DNA from: Limimaricola soesokkakensis
GTDB taxonomy: Bacteria; Pseudomonadota; Alphaproteobacteria; Rhodobacterales; Rhodobacteraceae
Direction of reading: 5' to 3'
NCBI RefSeq assembly: GCF_900172345.1
Contig: NZ_FWFY01000013.1
Location: forward strand, 1-64,000
DNA length: 64,000 nucleotides
Position 1 is the first letter of the stretch, and the number at the start of each line of letters is the position of its first letter. Below the pieces are notes generated by a model that saw only the letters and a program-made list of their open reading frames with translations, had not been told where the DNA came from and made no database searches. This document shows positions 36,652-44,983 of this stretch, piece by piece. The translations under genes were made by a program, and so were the position numbers.

Positions 36652-37074
36652 TCAGGGCGGGCGCTGGCTCTCGGCGATACGATCGGCTTCCCATGTGAGT
36701 TCATCGAGACGAATTCGCACCAGGTCGGCGGCGTCCTCATCCGGTCGAACGGCTGATCGCGCAAGGTTCGAAATATAGGCACCTACCGCCATCACGCCCG
36801 CGCCGCCCCAGGTTGCCACCTCACCGAGGGGCGGCCGGACCAAACCCAGAAGCCCGAGCGCCGTCAGGGCTACACCTGCGATCTCGCAAAGATAGGCCGC
36901 GATCTGCAGCCAGCGTCCCGGCGACGGAGGACGCGCGACATATTGGTTTTGTTGAAGCCACTGAACCCAGACGAAGCCTTCCGTTTCGATATCGGAGAGC
37001 GACATGCGCCGTGCCGGATTTGCGTCGACATGGTAATCGAAGGCCGCCCGGTTTCGCGGATCAGGCGGCAGCAT
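36652..37074 (-). CDS. Small membrane protein of unknown function
   Basis: A 140-aa protein with a soluble N-terminus (FVWVQWLQQNQYVARP), two membrane helices in the middle (WLQIAAYLCEIAGVALTALGLLGL and VATWGGAGVMAVGAYISNLA) and a charged helical C-terminus. No family recognised. It starts 3 bp after the stop of the next membrane protein upstream, indicating an operon. Confidence 0.72.
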   Translation of the reverse strand: MLPPDPRNRAAFDYHVDANPARRMSLSDIETEGFVWVQWLQQNQYVARPPSPGRWLQIAAYLCEIAGVALTALGLLGLVRPPLGEVATWGGAGVMAVGAYISNLARSAVRPDEDAADLVRIRLDELTWEADRIAESQRPP

Positions 37075-37077
37075 TCG

Positions 37078-37392
37078 TCAAGCTTTGTGGGCCTTCGCCC
37101 TCGCAATGGCGTCCTTGAAGGCATCGGCAGACGCCATAGCCCGATCGTAATGCTCCCGTACGGAGCGGATTGAGTTCGCCCGCTTGCGCGCATTCCAGAT
37201 GACCGCGATGACCGAAGTAACCGCGATGAGCGCGATGGCTCCGGTTCCCCGCACGGCCGGTATGCCAAGGGCGTCCCCGACGAAATAGAGGAACGGCAGG
37301 GCCATGACGATACCGAGAATGACCGCGCCCTTCCAATCGAGGATCAGGACGGGCTTGGGGCCGGTCGGTGCATCGGTGGTCTTCATGGCCAT
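37078..37392 (-). CDS. Small membrane protein of unknown function
   Basis: A 104-aa protein with two predicted membrane helices (KGAVILGIVMALPFLYFVGDALGI and TGAIALIAVTSVIAVIW) and a basic helical tail rich in Lys and Ala. The ATG follows GGGAA at seven bases. Paired by position with the next small membrane protein. The reading frame stays open upstream, but those codons do not look like part of the same protein. Confidence 0.68.
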   Translation of the reverse strand: MAMKTTDAPTGPKPVLILDWKGAVILGIVMALPFLYFVGDALGIPAVRGTGAIALIAVTSVIAVIWNARKRANSIRSVREHYDRAMASADAFKDAIARAKAHKA

Positions 37393-37412
37393 GATAAATT
37401 CCCAAAACTGGG

Positions 37413-37840
37413 TTAGTTCAGGAGCCGAACGCCCTGACATGCTACGCGGTTCGACCGCCACCGGCAACTGCGGCACCACATGCCTCGGCCGGGCTGACCT
37501 TGGGCAGCGTGCGCCAGCCGCGCGATGTCCGGTCTCGCGAGGTGCGGCACCTTGAAGTGTTCGAGCCTCTCGTAGAACCAGTCGAGATCGGCGTCGTCGA
37601 GCATGCGCTCGACCACCGCGTCGAGGCTTTCGATCCGCGCCACGCTGTCTCTCACGGGGGCGCTTGGCAAGGGCCGTCAGCAGGCGCTGCCGCCCGCGCT
37701 TCTCCAGCTGCGAGGCGACCGAGACCACCAACATACCCTCCGTCAGGCGCAGATACCAGACGGCGCGGGCTACTAGAATCCGGGTAATCAGATCTGGACC
37801 GTGGTGTCGCCCGACGTGATGACGCCGTACGTCTTCTTGC
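37413..37840 (-). pseudogene. Broken hypothetical gene
   Basis: Two overlapping frames give one plausible protein: LITRILVARAVWYLRLTEGMLVVSVASQL in one, then PVRDSVARIESLDAVVERMLDDADLDWFYERLEHFKVPHL in the other, meeting near a G-run at about 37660. No family recognised; the composition looks coding. Could be a decayed plasmid gene. Confidence 0.33.
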
Positions 37841-38013
37841 CCCACCTGCTAACTTGGTTTGACCAGAATGCACTGCCCCCAGATGACGCTCGGCGCGCTG
37901 CAAACTGCGCTGCCTGAAGGTCCCAAAGCCGAGTCACGAAGCGCACGGTCAGCCTTGTGGTGCATATACGTTCCACTACATTCGTTATGTGCAACTTCGC
38001 ATCGGGGCCGCCG

Positions 38014-38277
38014 ATGGCAAACCTGACAATCAGAATGGACCAGAGTTACAAGAACAAACTCATGGCGTGGGCTGCGATCCGGGGAACCAATACCACCGAC
38101 TATATCAAGGGGCTTATCGCTGCCGATATGGCGACCGCGAGCCCCGAAGAGCGTGCTGCCGCTTGGTTTCGCGAGAATGAAGCGGCGCTCTCCGCTGAGG
38201 CGAAGCATATCGAGAGGAGCGGTGTCCCTGGCTTGCACCTAGCCCTGAACCATCCGCGGCCAGGTGCAGAAGTTTGA
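38014..38277 (+). CDS. Ribbon-helix-helix type antitoxin-like protein
   Basis: An 87-aa protein whose N-terminus NLTIRMDQSYKNKLMAWAAIRGTNTTDYIKGLI matches a ribbon-helix-helix DNA-binding fold (beta strand then two helices), as in many small antitoxins and plasmid regulators. The C-terminus is acidic and helical, suited to binding a toxin. No toxin gene is seen immediately downstream; a convergent CcdA-like gene follows instead. The start has only a weak ribosome site. Confidence 0.6.
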   Translation: MANLTIRMDQSYKNKLMAWAAIRGTNTTDYIKGLIAADMATASPEERAAAWFRENEAALSAEAKHIERSGVPGLHLALNHPRPGAEV

Positions 38278-38300
38278 CGTCTTAAGATTAGTGCCGATAT

Positions 38301-38552
38301 CTATGCAGTAGTCCAAGCCACGGGCGAGCTGATGATCTCCGCGAGAGGGTGACCGTTCCGTTCATGCCATTCCGCCTGAGCGGCGAAGGTCTCTAAGTTC
38401 TCCTCGAGCCATTTGCTTCGCCGGGCGTCCTCGACAGCGTGCTTCAAGGCCGCGTTCGCGACGGCCGAAACATTGATCCCGAGGTTCCGGGCTGAATCCA
38501 GCAAAGCCGCATCCAGCGTGAGCGAGGTTTTTCGTTTAGTGGCAATGCCCAT
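38301..38552 (-). CDS. CcdA-family antitoxin, orphan
   Basis: An 83-aa CcdA-like antitoxin: a ribbon-helix-helix N-terminus (KRKTSLTLDAALLDSARNLGINVSAVANAALKHAV) and the toxin-binding tail KWLEENLETFAAQAEWHERNGHPLAE with a terminal hydrophobic patch. GGGAG lies seven bases before the ATG. In ccdAB operons the toxin gene ccdB follows immediately; no CcdB reading frame is found downstream here, so it is an orphan antitoxin or the toxin has been lost. Confidence 0.87.
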   Translation of the reverse strand: MGIATKRKTSLTLDAALLDSARNLGINVSAVANAALKHAVEDARRSKWLEENLETFAAQAEWHERNGHPLAEIISSPVAWTTA

Positions 38553-38588
38553 CTCTTGCTCCCAAACCATATACCGCTCATAGGGCCA

Positions 38589-38887
38589 TCAAGCGCCGCG
38601 TCCTGCAAGCTTGGCAGAGGTCGCGATGTCGGCCGTCAGCTCTCGCGCAGCCGCCACAGGTTTTCGACCGGTCCCGCGGTGATATCGGCGCCACTCAGCA
38701 GCCACTCGGCATCGGGAACGCCACGCCACTTCTTCAAAGTAGCAAGTCGAGCCCGGCCTCGTTGCGGATGACTTCGGGCCCCGCAGAGGCGCGTACGACC
38801 TGGCCTTGGAGCTGCACCAACATCTCCGAAGCAGCAGCAGGCGGCTCTCGTCGAGCCCCTCCCCACGCTGTCGCGGCCAAAACTCAA
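38589..38887 (-). pseudogene. Unidentified coding remnant
   Basis: Two minus-strand frames appear to share one protein tail (WRGVPDAEWLLSGADITAGPVENLWRL then ELTADIATSAKLAGRGA) with a frameshift between. No family recognised. It sits between the orphan CcdA and the TRAP operon. Confidence 0.25.
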
Positions 38888-38939
38888 GCATCTTTCATCG
38901 GGGTCGCGCGAACCATGCCTGCGCCCTGCATCATGGATG

Positions 38940-40223
38940 CTAGAACCCGCTGATCCGGGGCAGCCAAACGGAAATCGCCGGAATGAAGGTCAGTGCCAGC
39001 AGCACCACGAGATGAGCCACGAGAAACGGTGGCATCTCGCGCACCAGATCTCCGACCCGCAGCTTGACCACCGAAGAGACCACGAAGAGCAGGCTGCCTA
39101 CCGGCGGCGTGATCAGGCCGATCGTCAGGTTCACGATCACCACGATCGCGAAATGCACCGGGTCGATCCCCAGCGCCGCGGCGATCGGCGCAAGGATCGG
39201 CACCAGGATCATCACGCCCGGCAGCGGATCCATGAACAGCCCGAAGACCAGCAGCAGCAGGTTGACCATCAACAGGAACAACAGGGGGCTCAGCTCCATT
39301 GCCACGATCGCGCTTGCCAAGCTCTGCGGCACGCTTTCGATGATCAGCACCCAGGCGAAAGCGCGAGCGCCTGCCAGGATCAGCAGGATCGCGGCACTCA
39401 GCAGCGCGGCATCGAGCACGATCTGCGGCAGCTGCGAGATCTTCAGCGAGCGGTAGAAGAACATGCCGCACAGCAGCGCGTAGAGCACTGCGACGACCGA
39501 GGCTTCCGTGGGCGTGAAAATCCCGGCGCGAATGCCGCCGATGATGATGACGATCAAGAACAGTGCCGGCAGCGCGTAAAGCGTCGTGCGCAGCATTTCG
39601 CGCGGCGACGGCATCGGTGCGCTGCTGCGGAACCCGCGCCTGCGACAGACATGCCAGTTTACGGCGGCCATGGCACAGGTGATGAGCAGGCCCGGCAGGA
39701 TGCCGGCCATGAAGAGGGCGCCGACCGAAACCGCCTCGTCCTGCATCGCGTAGAGGATCATGATGATCGAGGGCGGAATGATCGGTCCGACCACTGCGCT
39801 CGCGGCCGTCAGCGCTCCGGCGTAGGAGCGGTCGTAGCCGTTGCGCTCCATCTCGCGGATCATCATCGCGCCCGGCCCCGCCGCATCTGCCAGCGCCGAA
39901 CCCGAAATCCCCGCGAACATGGTGGAGGAGATCAGGTTGGCGTAACCCAGCCCTCCGCGAAGATGGCCTACGAATTGCCCGGCAAAGCTCAGCAGGATGC
40001 GCGTCATCGCGCCCCCTGACATCAACTCGGCCGCGAGGATGAAGAACGGCACCGCCATGAGCGGAAAGCTGTCGAGGCCCGAGAACATCTCCTTGACGAT
40101 GACGATCGATGGGTAGGACGAGCCGAGACTGACGGCAATTCCCGCCGCGATGGCGAGCGCGAAGGCGACGGGCATGCCGATCGCCAGCAGGATGAAGAAG
40201 GCTGCAAAAAGGATCGGGGTCAT
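38940..40223 (-). CDS. dctM: TRAP transporter large permease (DctM)
   Basis: A 427-aa inner-membrane protein with about 12 helices. The TRAP large-subunit pattern includes MFSGLDSFPLMAVPFFILAAELM, GGLGYANLISSTMFAGISGSALADAAG, VVGPIIPPSIIMILYA, AGIFTPTEASVVAVLYAL and VNLTIGLITPPVGSLLFV. It is the sodium-driven transport subunit for a C4-dicarboxylate or other organic acid. It is last of three genes in the order dctP-dctQ-dctM, 15 bp after dctQ. The substrate cannot be inferred. Confidence 0.95.
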   Translation of the reverse strand: MTPILFAAFFILLAIGMPVAFALAIAAGIAVSLGSSYPSIVIVKEMFSGLDSFPLMAVPFFILAAELMSGGAMTRILLSFAGQFVGHLRGGLGYANLISSTMFAGISGSALADAAGPGAMMIREMERNGYDRSYAGALTAASAVVGPIIPPSIIMILYAMQDEAVSVGALFMAGILPGLLITCAMAAVNWHVCRRRGFRSSAPMPSPREMLRTTLYALPALFLIVIIIGGIRAGIFTPTEASVVAVLYALLCGMFFYRSLKISQLPQIVLDAALLSAAILLILAGARAFAWVLIIESVPQSLASAIVAMELSPLLFLLMVNLLLLVFGLFMDPLPGVMILVPILAPIAAALGIDPVHFAIVVIVNLTIGLITPPVGSLLFVVSSVVKLRVGDLVREMPPFLVAHLVVLLALTFIPAISVWLPRISGF

Positions 40224-40238
40224 GTCGTCTCCGACGGC

Positions 40239-40751
40239 TCAGGCCAGACCGCGGGGGGCGGCGGAACGTTCCGCGGGCTCGAAGCTGCCCGAGCGCAGAT
40301 AGCTCACGAGCGCCAGCGCCAGATGGGCAGCGAACAGCGCGAAGCCCATCGGCATGGCCAGATAGATCCACCAGAACGAGATCCGCGTCGCCGGGGTAAG
40401 CTGGCGGCCCATCCGCCCCATGTAGTCTACCCCGATCTTCACCATCAGCGCGGCGAAGCCCAAAAGCAGCAGCGCCACGACCCCGCGCAGCACCATGGCC
40501 GCCCGCGGTCCCAACGCGTCAGGCAGTGCAGTAATCGCGACATGGCCGCCCCGTCGCAGCGCCAGACCCGCGCCGAGAAAGGTCATCCAGACCATCAGGT
40601 ATCGCGCCACCTCCTCGGCCCAGATGATCGAATGATTTGTCAGGTAGCGCAGCGCCACGTTGGCGAAGATGATGCAGACCATCGCTGTCAGAAGGCCGAT
40701 CAAGGACCAGCGGTTCAGCGCCGTCAGCATGCGATCCGTCTTCTCGAGCAT
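40239..40751 (-). CDS. dctQ: TRAP transporter small permease (DctQ)
   Basis: A 170-aa protein with four membrane helices. Family features are FANVALRYLTNHSIIWAEEVARYLMVWMTFLGAGLALRRGGHVAI and WWIYLAMPMGFALFAAHLAL. It pairs with DctM in the inner membrane. The start was set at the ATG after AAAGG; an extension 12 codons upstream is less likely. A perfect palindrome lies between it and dctP. Confidence 0.93.
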   Translation of the reverse strand: MLEKTDRMLTALNRWSLIGLLTAMVCIIFANVALRYLTNHSIIWAEEVARYLMVWMTFLGAGLALRRGGHVAITALPDALGPRAAMVLRGVVALLLLGFAALMVKIGVDYMGRMGRQLTPATRISFWWIYLAMPMGFALFAAHLALALVSYLRSGSFEPAERSAAPRGLA

Positions 40752-40775
40752 GGCAGGCCTTTTTCGGGCGACCAA

Positions 40776-40801
40776 GGCAGGGGCCATCGATGGCCCCTGC
40801 C
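40776..40801 (-). promoter_or_regulatory. Intercistronic hairpin between dctP and dctQ
   Basis: A perfect 26-bp palindrome (arms GGCAGGGGCCATC) located 16 bp after the dctP stop and 24 bp before the dctQ start. No T-run follows, so it probably stabilises the dctP message or partly attenuates read-through, giving more binding protein than permease. Confidence 0.75.
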
Positions 40802-40817
40802 CCGCGTCAACGGTGGA

Positions 40818-41795
40818 TCACTCGGCCGCGACGATGCGGTCGATCAGCCCGCTGCCATACTCTTCGGCATAGCGCGCATAAGCTGGCGCCAGCGCTTCGC
40901 GGAAAGCGGCCCGTTCCTCGGACGAAAGCTCGTTGACGCTCATGCCCTCGGCCTTGAGCTGCTCGAGCCCCGAGGCTTCGATCTCGTCGACATAGGCGCG
41001 CATCGCCGACTGAGCCGCGATCGCACCCTCCTGGAAATCCTGCTGCTCGTCTTCCGACAGCCCCTCCCAGAAGGGCAGCGAGACAAGGAACACGGTCGGG
41101 GCATAAACATGACCCGACAGCGTCAGGTGCTCCTGCACCTCCGACAGCTTCGCGGAGGTGATCACGGTGAGCGGGTTTTCCTGGCCGTCGATCGTGCCCT
41201 GCTGCAACGCGCCGATCACCTCGGGCCAGGCCATGGGCGTCGGCGCAGCGCCGAGCGTTTCGAAGGCGGTGATGTGGGTCGGGTTCTCCATGGTCCGCAG
41301 CTTCAGCCCGGCCAGGTCCTCGGCAGTGTTGATCGGCCCGCGGTTGTTGGTGATATGGCGAAAGCCTTGCTCGCCCCAAGCAAGTGCCTTCAGGCCAACA
41401 TCCTCGAACCTGGCGAGGATCTCCTGTCCGACCGGTCCGTCGAGGACGGCGCGTGCATGGTCGAAGTCGCGAAACAGGAAGGGGATGTCGAACACCCCTG
41501 CTTCGGGAACGAAGTTCGACAGGGTTCCCGACGAGGCAATCGTGGTCTCGACGGTCCCCAGCTGCAGACCCTCGATCACCTCGCGCTCGCCGCCTAGACC
41601 GGAAGACGGGAAATGCACGAAATCATATTCGCCTTCGGTGGCTTCCTCGACATGGGCCTCCCAGGCTTCGGCGGCGACACCGTAATGCGAGGCGGGCGCC
41701 AAGGCATAGCCGAGCTTGACCTCGGTCTGGGCGAGGGCCGCGTGTCCCGAACCTGCGATGATGGCGGCCATCAGCCCGCGTGCGATAAACGACAT
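40818..41795 (-). CDS. dctP: TRAP transporter substrate-binding protein (DctP)
   Basis: A 325-aa periplasmic binding protein with a signal peptide (cleavage near AALAQ-TE). The DctP fold shows VKLGYALAPASHYGVAAEAWEAHVEEATEGEY near the start, FLFRDFDHARAVLDGPVGQ, the ligand-binding Arg in GLKLRTMENPTHITAFETLGAAPTPMAWPEVIGALQQGTIDGQENP, and a helical C-terminus. It delivers ligand to DctQM. First gene of the operon. The Arg in KLRTMENP is the family's usual carboxylate-binding residue, which supports an organic-acid ligand. Confidence 0.95.
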   Translation of the reverse strand: MSFIARGLMAAIIAGSGHAALAQTEVKLGYALAPASHYGVAAEAWEAHVEEATEGEYDFVHFPSSGLGGEREVIEGLQLGTVETTIASSGTLSNFVPEAGVFDIPFLFRDFDHARAVLDGPVGQEILARFEDVGLKALAWGEQGFRHITNNRGPINTAEDLAGLKLRTMENPTHITAFETLGAAPTPMAWPEVIGALQQGTIDGQENPLTVITSAKLSEVQEHLTLSGHVYAPTVFLVSLPFWEGLSEDEQQDFQEGAIAAQSAMRAYVDEIEASGLEQLKAEGMSVNELSSEERAAFREALAPAYARYAEEYGSGLIDRIVAAE

Positions 41796-42466
41796 GTCAT
41801 CCTCCTCTTGAAAGCCAGAACACGGTGCGGTTCACCACACCGATGGCTTCCTCAACCTGGCCGAGTTTCTGACGTCGCGTTCCGGCAGGTGCAACCCTGC
41901 TCGGCATATCTCGGCATCGATATCGCGACGGCCGGTCGCAGAATTGCATCAAGGCGACGCGCAACCCGATGAGAGATGCCAGATGACATCCGCAGCGACC
42001 TAGGCTGATCGGGATCAGCGGCACCGCAACCGAACGAGGGTACAAGGCCCTCCGCTCCCGCTGCCGAATTGAGGACCATCAGCTCCGAGCCCTGAATGCC
42101 GTGGACAAGAAGGCAAGGCTCTGCCGATGGGATCGGTCCTGGAACAGATCTCCGGAAGGTCGACATACGGCGCGGCTTCACCACGCCCGAGATCGGGCGT
42201 TATTGGCCCTTGTGGCCAGCCGGGCACGGACCGTCGCGGGAAACGCGGCCACGCGCGAGGCTGGCTGGAGGGCTCTGGCTCAAGGTCTCGATGTTCGCCT
42301 CATGCAGAGGCGTGGTGCCACGAGTGACCCGAGTACGCAGGCGCGTTTGCCGATTGGGGAAACAGACACGACCACGACCGCCGCCCGCACGCCAAGATCT
42401 TCCTGATCCAGAGGCGCGAGCCTCCAGCCTCGGTCATCACCATGGGCGGCAACTTCGGCTTCCCGC
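41796..42466. other. Spacer between TRAP operon and replication gene
   Basis: About 670 bp. Open frames exist on both strands but none has a recognisable family or ribosome site. It contains the TRAP promoter and the 3' flank of the Rep gene. No regulator gene for the TRAP operon is seen. Confidence 0.4.
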
Positions 42467-43354
42467 TCATTCTTCGTCCAAAAGTGAGGCATTCGGGGAA
42501 GAGTTGCGGGACAGCCGTTCTTTGCGCAGCGAGGAGGAGATCGAGGAACCAGGAGCCAGATGCTGGACCTTACCCAAGATGCGGGCGCGCCGTCCCACCT
42601 TGGGACGTTGGGCTTCGGCCCATGCCGCCTTCAGCTCCTCCTCCGACTTTCGCCACCACCCGACCCGTATATGGGTCACGCGGCGGCCGGTCTTAAGCGG
42701 GGCCAGCGTAATATTGAAGGGTGCCAGAGCGTTGATCTCGTCTGCGGCAGGCTTCAGCACGTGCTTGTTGAGCGCACCAAAAGCAGGATATTTGCCCTCC
42801 TCTACCCCAAGCATCTGCCGGAACTCCTCCAGCGTGATCTCCTGAAAGACCTTGCGGCTCAGGTTCGACCATTGCGAGGCATTCTCGTAGAGCGAAACCG
42901 CGTATTTCGAGCTGAACGCCATCAGCACCGGCAGCGCTATCTTGCCCCAGATCGAGCTGTCGCGCAGCATTTCGACCAACCGCTTGTCGAAGGAGTAGGT
43001 CAGCACCCCTGCCGAGCGGTCCGGGTCATCCATGTCGTTACCGCCAAGGAACTGGACACGACGCGTGCGCCCCCCCGAAAGCCTCACAGTTAGGATCGTT
43101 TGCATCAAGGAGACAATGGCCTCCTCGATCATCTCGGAGCCCTTGTGCCCATCGGTCCTGAGTTCGGCAAGCTCGATCGAATAATCCTTGCCTTCGCGAA
43201 TGCCCTGCTGATGCGCATTGTGCCATAGGATCGTGATCGCGCGCCGCGCATTCAACGTAAGCGTCTGGTGTCCAGTGATCTGTATGAGTTCCGATGGCTT
43301 GATCGCTTCGTCACGCGAAGGCGTCAGTGCAAGAACTCGTACATCACCGGACAT
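42467..43354 (-). CDS. Plasmid replication initiator, Rep_3 (RepB/RepA) family
   Basis: A 295-aa initiator with two winged-helix domains. The first includes IKPSELIQITGHQTLTLNARRAITILWHNA; the second has YSFDKRLVEMLRDSSIWGKIALPVLMAFSSKYAVSLYENASQW, LEEFRQMLGV and ALNKHVLKPAADEINAL, the usual Rep_3 spacing. It binds iterons and opens the origin. Five 21-bp iterons and a DnaA box lie 80-200 bp upstream. It is transcribed in the same direction as parA and its partner. Looks intact, so this replicon may be functional. Confidence 0.92.
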   Translation of the reverse strand: MSGDVRVLALTPSRDEAIKPSELIQITGHQTLTLNARRAITILWHNAHQQGIREGKDYSIELAELRTDGHKGSEMIEEAIVSLMQTILTVRLSGGRTRRVQFLGGNDMDDPDRSAGVLTYSFDKRLVEMLRDSSIWGKIALPVLMAFSSKYAVSLYENASQWSNLSRKVFQEITLEEFRQMLGVEEGKYPAFGALNKHVLKPAADEINALAPFNITLAPLKTGRRVTHIRVGWWRKSEEELKAAWAEAQRPKVGRRARILGKVQHLAPGSSISSSLRKERLSRNSSPNASLLDEE

Positions 43355-43431
43355 GATACAACTTTCGCGACAACCGAACTTACTGTGAATTCTTTTGGAG
43401 GATATCCTTCACCCTTTCAAGAGGGAGGGAC

Positions 43432-43440
43432 TGTGGATAA
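43432..43440 (-). promoter_or_regulatory. Perfect DnaA box in the origin
   Basis: TGTGGATAA on the plus strand, that is TTATCCACA on the minus strand, an exact DnaA consensus. It lies 12 bp from the iteron array and 78 bp before the Rep start, as expected for an iteron-type oriV. Confidence 0.75.
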
Positions 43441-43451
43441 CTTCCAGTCTC

Positions 43452-43558
43452 GCCCCCGAGAACCTCACATCAAGGCCCCGGAAACCTCACCCTTCGCCCC
43501 GGAAACCTCATCCTTCGCCCCGAAAACCTCACCGCTTGCCCCGGTTTCCTCACATTTA
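43452..43558. repeat. Five iterons of about 21 bp (plasmid origin)
   Basis: Five tandem direct repeats with consensus GCCCCGGAAACCTCACCCTT. Units two to five start 21 bp apart (43475, 43496, 43517, 43538); the first is 22-23 bp upstream and slightly divergent. The core AACCTCA is kept in four copies and TTCCTCA in the last. These are probable binding sites for the adjacent Rep_3 protein, and with the DnaA box they define oriV. Flanking DNA is AT-richer. Confidence 0.92.
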
Positions 43559-43637
43559 CGATCAGAACTCCCTGATTTCATGAGCAAATTTCGCCCCTGA
43601 ATCTATGAATCTTGAATCCTGAAAGGATAGAAGGGCC

Positions 43638-43964
43638 TTACGCCCTCCCCTGCCCTTCAAAATGGGTCATCAAGATGTCCAGCATATCCGCGTATGTACG
43701 CCGGTCGGATTTGCAAAGAAGCTTGAAGCGCTCGATCGTATCGAGGGGTGCCTTGATGGAGATCTGGCCATCACGAATCTCTTGCCGGCTAGGCCAGCGC
43801 GCCGGTTGTGCCGCAGGCCCCGTGGCAGACGTCTCCTCTTGCCTGTCTAAAGATGAGGAATTCGGGGCCTCTGGAAGCAACTGCCTGGTCTTGCTCGGTG
43901 CCGGAGTGCGCGAGACTTCCGCTTCGAACTGCTTCAAGCGACTGAAATCAAGCGACTTGGGCAT
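43638..43964 (-). CDS. Small partition partner of ParA (RHH-type)
   Basis: A 108-aa protein beginning MPKSLDFSRLKQFEAEV with a disordered middle (about residues 20-65) and a C-terminal ribbon-helix-helix-like segment ISIKAPLDTIERFKLLCKSDRRTYADMLDILMTHFEG. Overlapping the end of parA by 17 bp, it has the position and build of the centromere-binding protein of type Ib partition systems. It would bind the repeats upstream of parA and stimulate ParA ATPase. The assignment is from architecture and context. Confidence 0.75.
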   Translation of the reverse strand: MPKSLDFSRLKQFEAEVSRTPAPSKTRQLLPEAPNSSSLDRQEETSATGPAAQPARWPSRQEIRDGQISIKAPLDTIERFKLLCKSDRRTYADMLDILMTHFEGQGRA

Positions 43965-44628
43965 TGTAAGCTTTCTCCAGCATATCAATCACTTCGGAGG
44001 CGAAGGCTTGAGCGTTATCAACCGCTTTTTCGATACCGTTCACTTCCGCAGGGTCGAGATCGCGCAAGCCGGCGCCGGCATTGTGCAGTGATGAAAACGC
44101 AGTCCGGCGATGCAACTGCGTGGCAAAGACCGGGGCTGCCGCCTTGAGTTCAGCTTGGATATGCCGCTCGAGCTTGCTTTTCACGGCAGCGGAGGTACGG
44201 GCGAAGAGGATGGCGGCCGGAATGTCGCGGCGACGCGCCCTGCCCTCCATCGCGACCTCGGCCAAGGTTTCGATGGCCGCATCCGCATCTTGTTGTTCCT
44301 CGCCCGCCGGGATGATCACGAGATCGGATTCGGCTATGGCAAAGGATGTGAGACGGCTCGCGGTTCCTTCCAGGTCGATCAGAACGAACGGAGCGCGGCC
44401 ACGAGCTGCGGCGATCTCATCCTGGATTTGTCGTTCCCCCGCACTGGCAACCACTTCGATTCCACGTGGGAGCGAAGCGAGTTGAGACCAGCGTGTCAGG
44501 CGGCGCGCCGGATCCGCGTCGATAATCACAACCTGGGTTCCCTGCGCAGCAAGTTCCGTTCCTAGAATGATGCACGATGTCGTCTTGCCAGCTCCGCCCT
44601 TTGAGCTGGCAAATGATACGGTAGGCAT
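43948..44628 (-). CDS. parA: ParA-family partition ATPase
   Basis: A 226-aa deviant Walker-type ATPase. Walker A is SSKGGAGKTT, A' is VVIIDADPARRL, and the Walker B region is FVLIDLEGTAS. The short form without an N-terminal DNA-binding domain is the type Ib class, which works with a small DNA-binding partner and keeps low-copy plasmids. It heads the par-rep cluster and has a repeat-rich 350-bp upstream region, the probable promoter and centromere. Confidence 0.95.
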   Translation of the reverse strand: MPTVSFASSKGGAGKTTSCIILGTELAAQGTQVVIIDADPARRLTRWSQLASLPRGIEVVASAGERQIQDEIAAARGRAPFVLIDLEGTASRLTSFAIAESDLVIIPAGEEQQDADAAIETLAEVAMEGRARRRDIPAAILFARTSAAVKSKLERHIQAELKAAAPVFATQLHRRTAFSSLHNAGAGLRDLDPAEVNGIEKAVDNAQAFASEVIDMLEKAYNAQVA

Positions 44629-44659
44629 GGTGGGTCTTTCCTACTCTTGTCTGCTCTAG

Positions 44660-44815
44660 CCCACCCTACCCATGGCTGGGCTAGGTATTGCAAGGGTAGG
44701 CATCGGTATCCTTGGACAGCCATGGATATAGTGTGACTGCGTTGCCATGCGTACCGTACTCTACGGTATCCCTGCCATGCCATGGGTACCTTGGGAATTC
44801 TTGGTATACTTGACC
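44660..44815. promoter_or_regulatory. Repeat-rich region upstream of parA, candidate centromere/operator
   Basis: Degenerate direct repeats of the form GGTATCCTTGG occur at 44684, 44705, 44765, 44785 and 44803. GCCATG/CCATGG hexamers are repeated at 44670, 44719, 44743 and 44774. A perfect inverted repeat TACCGTA-CTC-TACGGTA spans about 44751-44767. This pattern fits a partition site that doubles as the parA operator. No gene lies in 44629-44983. Confidence 0.5.
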
Positions 44816-44983
44816 CTAGAGATAAACACTTCACATCGGCTGCGAATAGTCATGGACATCCCACTGTTTTTATATATTTTTCCCCACTTCTCGGGGTGGT
44901 GTTTTCGGGGGTGTGAAGCAAGATCCGCGATAGAAGGTTGAGCCGGCTGGTCTTCCGGACGCTCTCACCTGTATATCGACCTC

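Noticed and set aside
43452-43558. Iteron array as CRISPR
   Set aside because: Units are contiguous 21-bp direct repeats without unique spacers and sit next to a Rep gene and DnaA box.
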